Of a DNA stretch of 64,000 nt, positions 60,253 through 64,000 are shown in pieces. The notes under the pieces were generated by a model that was not told where the DNA came from, did not search any database, and saw only the letters and a list, made by a program, of their open reading frames with translations. How positions within the stretch are numbered: position 1 is the first letter of the stretch; the number at the start of each line of letters is the position of its first letter. The DNA comes from Atrina japonica (taxonomy: Eukaryota; Mollusca; Bivalvia; Pterioida; Pinnidae). Location of the stretch: positions 252,001-316,000 of the forward strand of contig BROG01000248.1 in NCBI GenBank assembly GCA_030159075.1. The letters run 5' to 3'. Made by a program: the position numbers and the translations under genes.

Positions 60253-61518
60253 CAACCAACCGACGACGACCATGCCCAACACCCACAGATGTTCACCCAA
60301 CCACACGGCGGTGTTGCGGAGCGTCGACAAGATCCAGGAAAGGATGGAACCCAATATACCCGGTAACGCCTCGCCGAATTTGGCGGCCAATCTTGCAAGC
60401 AGTTTTCCGACCGCGTCTAGCTGTTTCTTGAGCCATTTCTGCAATCCGCCCTCTTTGTTGGGAGGAGGCGACGGCGGTGAGGGTATTGTCGTCGTCGTTC
60501 CCGGAAGGAGTAATTCAACTAAGAATCCCACCGTCATACCGATGGCTGTCAAGACGCTAAAGATGGTGATCCCCTGTTCTTTGAACAGAGTGGCGATTCT
60601 TTCTCTCAAGGAGATATTGTCGTCGAGTAGCCTCTTGACCGACTCTTTTATAGTAGTCAATTGCGATTTTAAGTTTCATTTTAGGATGGCGATACTCTCG
60701 TTAATCCCGTCGAGTTCACCGCGCGCTTTCTTTATTTCTCTCTCAAGCCATTCTTTTTCATCCGGATTGTTTTCGAGTCTTTCGGTCCATTCCGATATCA
60801 ATCGTTCGCGTTCCACTCTTTTACCTTCTTGAACGCGTAATTCACCTCTAATGGTTCGTAAACTTTTATCCAATCCCCGCAATTCTCGCACGGATAGCGG
60901 TTCCACGTCTCCCTCTTTCTCCGCTTTATTGGCGAGGTCTTGTAGACCATCCGATAGTTCCGATACTCTGTCGTTTAGTCGTTTTAGTTGCGTTTCGTCG
61001 TTGATGTTAACTACATCCATTTCTCTTTGTGTAGTAGTGACTTTACGGTCTACCTCTTTTGACGCTTTTCTTGTCGGAAGGTCATGTTCTATACCCAGCG
61101 CTCTAACAAGTAGCACACCTCCTCCTTTAATATTTTTTAACGTACTTGCTGATAGAAATTTCGTAGGATCTTTTTCATAGTTTAATAAAATCTCTTTACC
61201 ATCCCAAATTGCATTTAAATTATCTCCATAGGATGTAAATTTTAATTTTTTATCGTCACCACGCATTGCTTTTTTCCATTTGGCCTTGAGTTCACTGGTT
61301 CTTCGCTCTTTTTGTAGCTCTTTTTGTAGCTCTTCTACCTCTCGTATAGACCCCGGGAGAGGCTCGTGGGGAGGATCTGGTGCAGTTCTGATGGAAGGAT
61401 ACTCCCACTCGAGTTGTGCATTTTCCGTATCATCGTTGTTAATCGTTGTATCTTGAACATCGTTATCGTCGTCATAAACCTCGTTATTAGGATTATTAGT
61501 CATTTCTATGTTGCCCAT
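60217..61518 (-). pseudogene. Coiled-coil plus membrane-active protein split by one in-frame TGA
   Basis: A single frame of 433 codons interrupted only by TGA at 60676-60678. First part (61518-60679): acidic N-terminus, then coiled coil with ELQKELQKERR, a short folded stretch (KLKFTSYGDNLNAIWDGKEI), and long heptads to ESIAILK. After TGA: QLTTIKESVKRLL, a membrane span (ITIFSVLTAIGMTVGFLVEL), a Pro linker (PSPPSPPPNK), an amphipathic series (WLKKQLDAVGKLLARLAAKF) and a second span (LWVLGMVVVGWLL). Reads as one protein: a membrane-bound virion or membrane-penetration factor is a guess. The TGA could be a nonsense mutation, readthrough, or a true gene boundary. Confidence 0.7.
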
Positions 61519-61560
61519 TTTTAAAACGAGTTAAAAATTTTTATCGCATAAATTAAAAAG

Positions 61561-62163
61561 ATGATGCATTACGGACACATTCTCGATCCCGATAGAAAAT
61601 TGCGTACTCCCTTCGGTGTGAAGGGCATTCGCCAAACGGTCACCAATTCCCATAATCCCTCGAGTATCGAAGAAAACCAAACGTTGACGGTTCGTTTTCC
61701 CAATTTGAGCGAAAATGACGTCATCGTTCCCAGAACTACGAGACTATGCTTCGATATGGAAATCGGCGTAGATGGTGGTGATCTCACTAAGGCGGGTGTT
61801 TATAATAATCTGGGGCGTAACATCGTCAAAAAAATCGAGGTGAAGATTTCGGGAAATACCGTTCAAACCATCGACGATGCCGATGAATTTTTATTCTATA
61901 ACGATCTTTGGAAAGTAGAACGACGTAACATGATCTATCAGGGAATACAGAATGGCAATCTAAATAAAGTAAGGGCAAGACCCTTCAGCTATACAATACC
62001 TCGCGACACTGACGAAGACTACGAAATTGCCGCCACGTACGGTAATCGATTTTGTATTCCCTTGGATTTCGAAATCTTGGAAACGAGCAAACCCTTTTAT
62101 CAAGCGGGATTACAAGATAGATTAGAATACATGCTGACGTTTAACGATGCTAAACAGAACTAA
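61561..62163 (+). pseudogene. Double-jelly-roll-like major capsid protein, N-terminal half
   Basis: 200 codons from ATG 61561. Patterns of the first jelly roll of NCLDV/Polinton capsid proteins: TLTVRFPNLSENDVIVPR, a strand pair DGGDLTKAGVYNNLGRNIVK then KIEVKISGNTVQTI followed by FYNDLWKVE, and the closing IPLDFEILETSKPFYQ then AGLQDRLEYMLTF (compare 'IPLxFWF....lalPLiaLqyhEv.i'). Capsid proteins of this type are about 450-550 residues, so the second jelly roll is missing; the ORF stops 14 bp inside the convergent gene at 62150, which I read as a deletion joint. The left copy is cut even earlier. Confidence 0.65.
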
Positions 62164-62683
62164 ATATTAACACCGTAATAACCTTGCACGCTTTGCCTAT
62201 GTAATCTGAGGGGATTAAATCAACCACCCCTCCTCTCGTTTGTTTCATAAACCTAGTCTTTATTTCCTCTTCATCCATTCTAAGTTTTGCGTACATGACG
62301 GTATACTTCTTCCCCGCTTTTAAGAGCGCGAGATCATCAACTGCGATCGGCTTCTTTCTGCCATTCTCTTTAAAAAAGCCCATGTGTTTCTGGACTTCTC
62401 GTCTAATAAAATGTTCAATCTCTAGAATGACATACTCAAATTTTTCTTGTTCCTCCTTATACTTTTCATCGCGATCAAATGCTAGTGATATCGTAAAAGG
62501 TGTATACATATCATTTACTCCATATGATAATAACGTGGGAGTTTGTATTCTAAGCGGTTGAAAGACATCGTTCGGATACTCATATACTATATCGGCAAAA
62601 AGACTACCCATTTTACCTTTACGGGGTTTTACGAGCCTCAACTTGCTCAAGTCAAATTGATCGACGCTAATTTTACATGCCAT
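62150..62683 (-). CDS. Conserved viral-type protein, possibly ssDNA-binding (paralogue 1)
   Basis: Intact 177-codon ORF. Core pattern VFQPLRIQTPTLLSYG, then ISLAFD, an Asp/Glu/Lys-rich helix, KAGKKYTVMYAKLRMDEEEI, and KACKVITVLIFSSV. The P-L-R-x-x-T-P-x-L...G string followed by strands and a C-terminal K-V-x-x-V-L-x-F recalls the ssDNA-binding proteins of large DNA viruses (I3-like), but this is one motif by eye. Shares its plan with the next ORF upstream (62721-63290), suggesting duplication. Convergent with the truncated capsid gene. Confidence 0.45.
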   Translation of the reverse strand: MACKISVDQFDLSKLRLVKPRKGKMGSLFADIVYEYPNDVFQPLRIQTPTLLSYGVNDMYTPFTISLAFDRDEKYKEEQEKFEYVILEIEHFIRREVQKHMGFFKENGRKKPIAVDDLALLKAGKKYTVMYAKLRMDEEEIKTRFMKQTRGGVVDLIPSDYIGKACKVITVLIFSSV

Positions 62684-62720
62684 TTTATTTACAAATATAT
62701 TTCCTTAAGCAATTTCACTT

Positions 62721-63290
62721 TTATAGATCTTTAAAATAGTGATCCCCCCAACCCCCAATCTCCTCCTCGACATAAATGAAATCCGCGAAAAATTCGACTC
62801 CTCGCTCCAAAGAAAACCTTTCAAAGTTTAAAACACACCAAACTTTACAGAGCTGCATTCGACTATATAACGGTTCGAGCAGACAGTTTTTCCCTTTCAT
62901 AAAAATAGTTCGGTCTAGACGCGTTCCGGGATTGATGATATAATTCTTACCGAGGCGATGTAAAATTCTACGATCTCCTTGGGGAGGCTCATCGTGTTCG
63001 TGGCCAAAGGCCTCGTCGATCTGTTTGATGGCGCGCACAAATCCTTCGTGTTTCTGGGGATCGATAAATAATCGTAGACTATTCCCACATGCCCCAATCC
63101 CCTCTAAGACGGGAGTCGTTACTCTAAGAGGCTGGCAATCACCCTCGTAGGGTCGATAGAACATATTAACAACGTCTCCATAGGCAAGATCTTTTGTTAT
63201 GTCGTTCCAAATAGGGTCTCCATCTTCTTTTGCGAATATCATCCTTTTTAACTCAAACTCCTCAGCAATATTCCATCTACAACAATCCAT
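62721..63290 (-). CDS. Conserved viral-type protein, possibly ssDNA-binding (paralogue 2)
   Basis: Intact 189-codon ORF. Core DCQPLRVTTPVLEGIG, then LRLFIDPQKHEGFVRAIKQI, LGKNYIINPGTRLDRTIFMK, and LCKVWCVLNFERFSLERGVE; the acidic/aromatic end GGWGDHYFKDL is unlike paralogue 1. Same order of motif, helix, K.Y strand and CKV..VL.F strand as 62150-62683, at low identity. Separated from it by 37 bp; same strand. Confidence 0.45.
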   Translation of the reverse strand: MDCCRWNIAEEFELKRMIFAKEDGDPIWNDITKDLAYGDVVNMFYRPYEGDCQPLRVTTPVLEGIGACGNSLRLFIDPQKHEGFVRAIKQIDEAFGHEHDEPPQGDRRILHRLGKNYIINPGTRLDRTIFMKGKNCLLEPLYSRMQLCKVWCVLNFERFSLERGVEFFADFIYVEEEIGGWGDHYFKDL

Positions 63291-63322
63291 CTCTAATTAC
63301 TCATCTAAAATCTTAAGTAATT

Positions 63323-63799
63323 TCAATTTTCTTCGTCGCCATAAAAAATGATATCATTTATCTCACCGGGATAAAGGGAGGCAGCAGTACAAAATAGTTC
63401 CCAAAATCCGTCGAATTCTTTGCCGCATTCGTCTTTAAATTTACCGATCACCTTTTTATTTTTATCTTTGTTTCCGGGGAAGACCTCATAATTGGAAAAA
63501 TCATATTTGTCTTGATCTTCGAGCATGTCCCGATAGACGTCTTCCGTTAGAATCTCGACTAACAGAGGATCCCTCTGTATGATTTTTTTATATCGAGATG
63601 TAATTAACTTACTCTGCATCTCGGTAGCAGCTTTGCCGAGTTCTTCCTTCAACGTACGGCGTAACTTCCGTCTGACGGTTTCTTTCGTCTGCTCTTCCGT
63701 CAACGCACCCCTCACGTAATCCCAGAGGGTTTCGGTCACTTTCCTGTATCCCCATTTTCCAGCATTATATAAATTTATTACACCGCTCAAGATTTTCAT
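63323..63799 (-). pseudogene. Chimeric ORF made of two polymerase pieces plus an unrelated tail
   Basis: An open 158-codon frame. Residues 1-78 equal the polymerase N-terminus (ILSGVINLYNAGKWGYRKVT ... SRYKKIIQ). Residues about 80-130 equal the segment just after polymerase motif C (LLVEILTEDVYRDMLEDQDK ... KFKDECG). The last 30 (FCTAASLYPGEINDIIFYGD) are unrelated. About 3.4 kb of polymerase is thus missing between the pieces, with the frame kept. Here codon 16 is TGG, whereas the copy at 51993 has TAG, so this copy shows the undamaged state at that site. No catalytic motif remains; likely a deletion derivative. Confidence 0.75.
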
Positions 63800-63823
63800 G
63801 TTTTATATATGGAAACTATCCCA

Positions 63824-64000
63824 TTAAGCAATTTCAATTTTCTTCACATACCACTGGAATAAAAAGTTTAGCGGTACAAATGACACCCATATATAAAAAT
63901 ATAAATTAGTACTTTCGGGGTCTTCCGCGTGTTTTAGGAGGTCCTCTACGAGCGATATAAAGATCGTGTAGTCGCCGTCGTCCTCCTTCATCGCACGAAA
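63824..64000 (-). CDS. C-terminal end of a membrane-anchored protein (cut by window edge)
   Basis: 58 codons readable from the edge: RAMKEDDGDYTIFISLVEDL, LKHAEDPESTNLYFYIWVSF, VPLNFLFQWYVKKIEIA and TAA. An acidic helical part is followed by one hydrophobic span of about 19 residues and a short basic end. Start lies beyond the window. Same strand as the three ORFs to its left. Family unknown. Confidence 0.5.
   Translation of the reverse strand, partial: FRAMKEDDGDYTIFISLVEDLLKHAEDPESTNLYFYIWVSFVPLNFLFQWYVKKIEIA

Larger units (their letters stand above)
51984..63810. repeat. Long inverted repeat, about 230 bp, 11.4 kb apart
   Basis: 51984-52220 (plus) and 63583-63810 (minus) are near-identical in opposite orientation, starting at TATATAAAACATGAA and running through ACGCCGTACGTTGAAGGAAG to CTCGATATAAAAAAATC. 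They bracket the right viral block. Either terminal inverted repeats reaching into the polymerase gene, or two polymerase copies in opposite directions. Confidence 0.7.
62702..63844. repeat. Recurrent TGAAATTGCTTAA word at three gene ends
   Basis: On the minus strand, GTGAAATTGCTTAAGG at 62702-62717, GAAAATTGAAATTACTTAAG at about 63311-63331 and GAAAATTGAAATTGCTTAA at about 63824-63843. Two of these are the last codons and stop region of ORFs whose upstream sequences differ, so the word marks rearrangement joints or a shared 3' signal. Confidence 0.55.

Noticed and set aside
60272..61180. Plus-strand ORFs opposite the coiled-coil gene (Ser/Leu-rich)
   Set aside because: Mirror frames of a GC-richer coding strand; no motifs.

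Overview
The window is animal genomic DNA, most likely from a bivalve mollusc. Evidence: spliced metazoan genes in AT-rich sequence with long introns, tRNA-headed SINEs whose bodies match the common bivalve/gastropod type, many short inverted-repeat elements (MITEs), minisatellites, and a dispersed tract typical of mussel/oyster genomes. The species cannot be read from the sequence.

Layout. (1) 453-14600 (+): the last ten coding exons of a sterol O-acyltransferase (SOAT/ACAT, MBOAT family), 5' end outside the window; its introns carry MITEs, a SINE and minisatellites. (2) 14.6-27.1 kb: mostly non-coding, with a decayed retroelement ORF, MITEs and several tandem arrays. (3) 27146-29281 (-): a two-exon atypical dual-specificity phosphatase; its intron holds a LINE tail and a MITE inserted in a TA microsatellite. 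(4) 33.9-40.3 kb (-): exons of a probable host gene that I cannot name. (5) 40.3-47.3 kb: repeat-rich, with a 59-bp satellite-like array of about 18 copies and a SINE. (6) 47.4-64.0 kb: endogenous virus-like DNA of the Polinton (Maverick)/adintovirus-like kind.

The viral region is the most interesting part. It holds two diverged sets of the same genes in the same order. The left set (about 47.4-51.6 kb) is AT-rich, shortened and broken. The right set (about 51.99-62.2 kb) is clearly more GC-rich and carries a protein-primed family B DNA polymerase with an inserted endonuclease VII-like HNH module, the 3' end of a retrovirus-type (Polinton) integrase, small membrane proteins, a penton/fibre-like pair, a large conserved protein with a Pro-rich tail, a coiled-coil/membrane protein split by one TGA, and the first half of a double-jelly-roll-like capsid protein. 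At the right edge (62.15-64 kb, minus strand) are two paralogous proteins with a QPLR..TP.L motif, a chimeric ORF built from two separate pieces of the polymerase, and a truncated membrane-protein ORF. The polymerase 5' end recurs inverted at 63.6-63.8 kb, so the block is either one element with long inverted repeats or two elements joined head to head.

Most large viral genes carry stops or frameshifts, so this is a fossil or a rearranged cluster, but several small ORFs are intact. Functions are read from motifs by eye; no database search was run.
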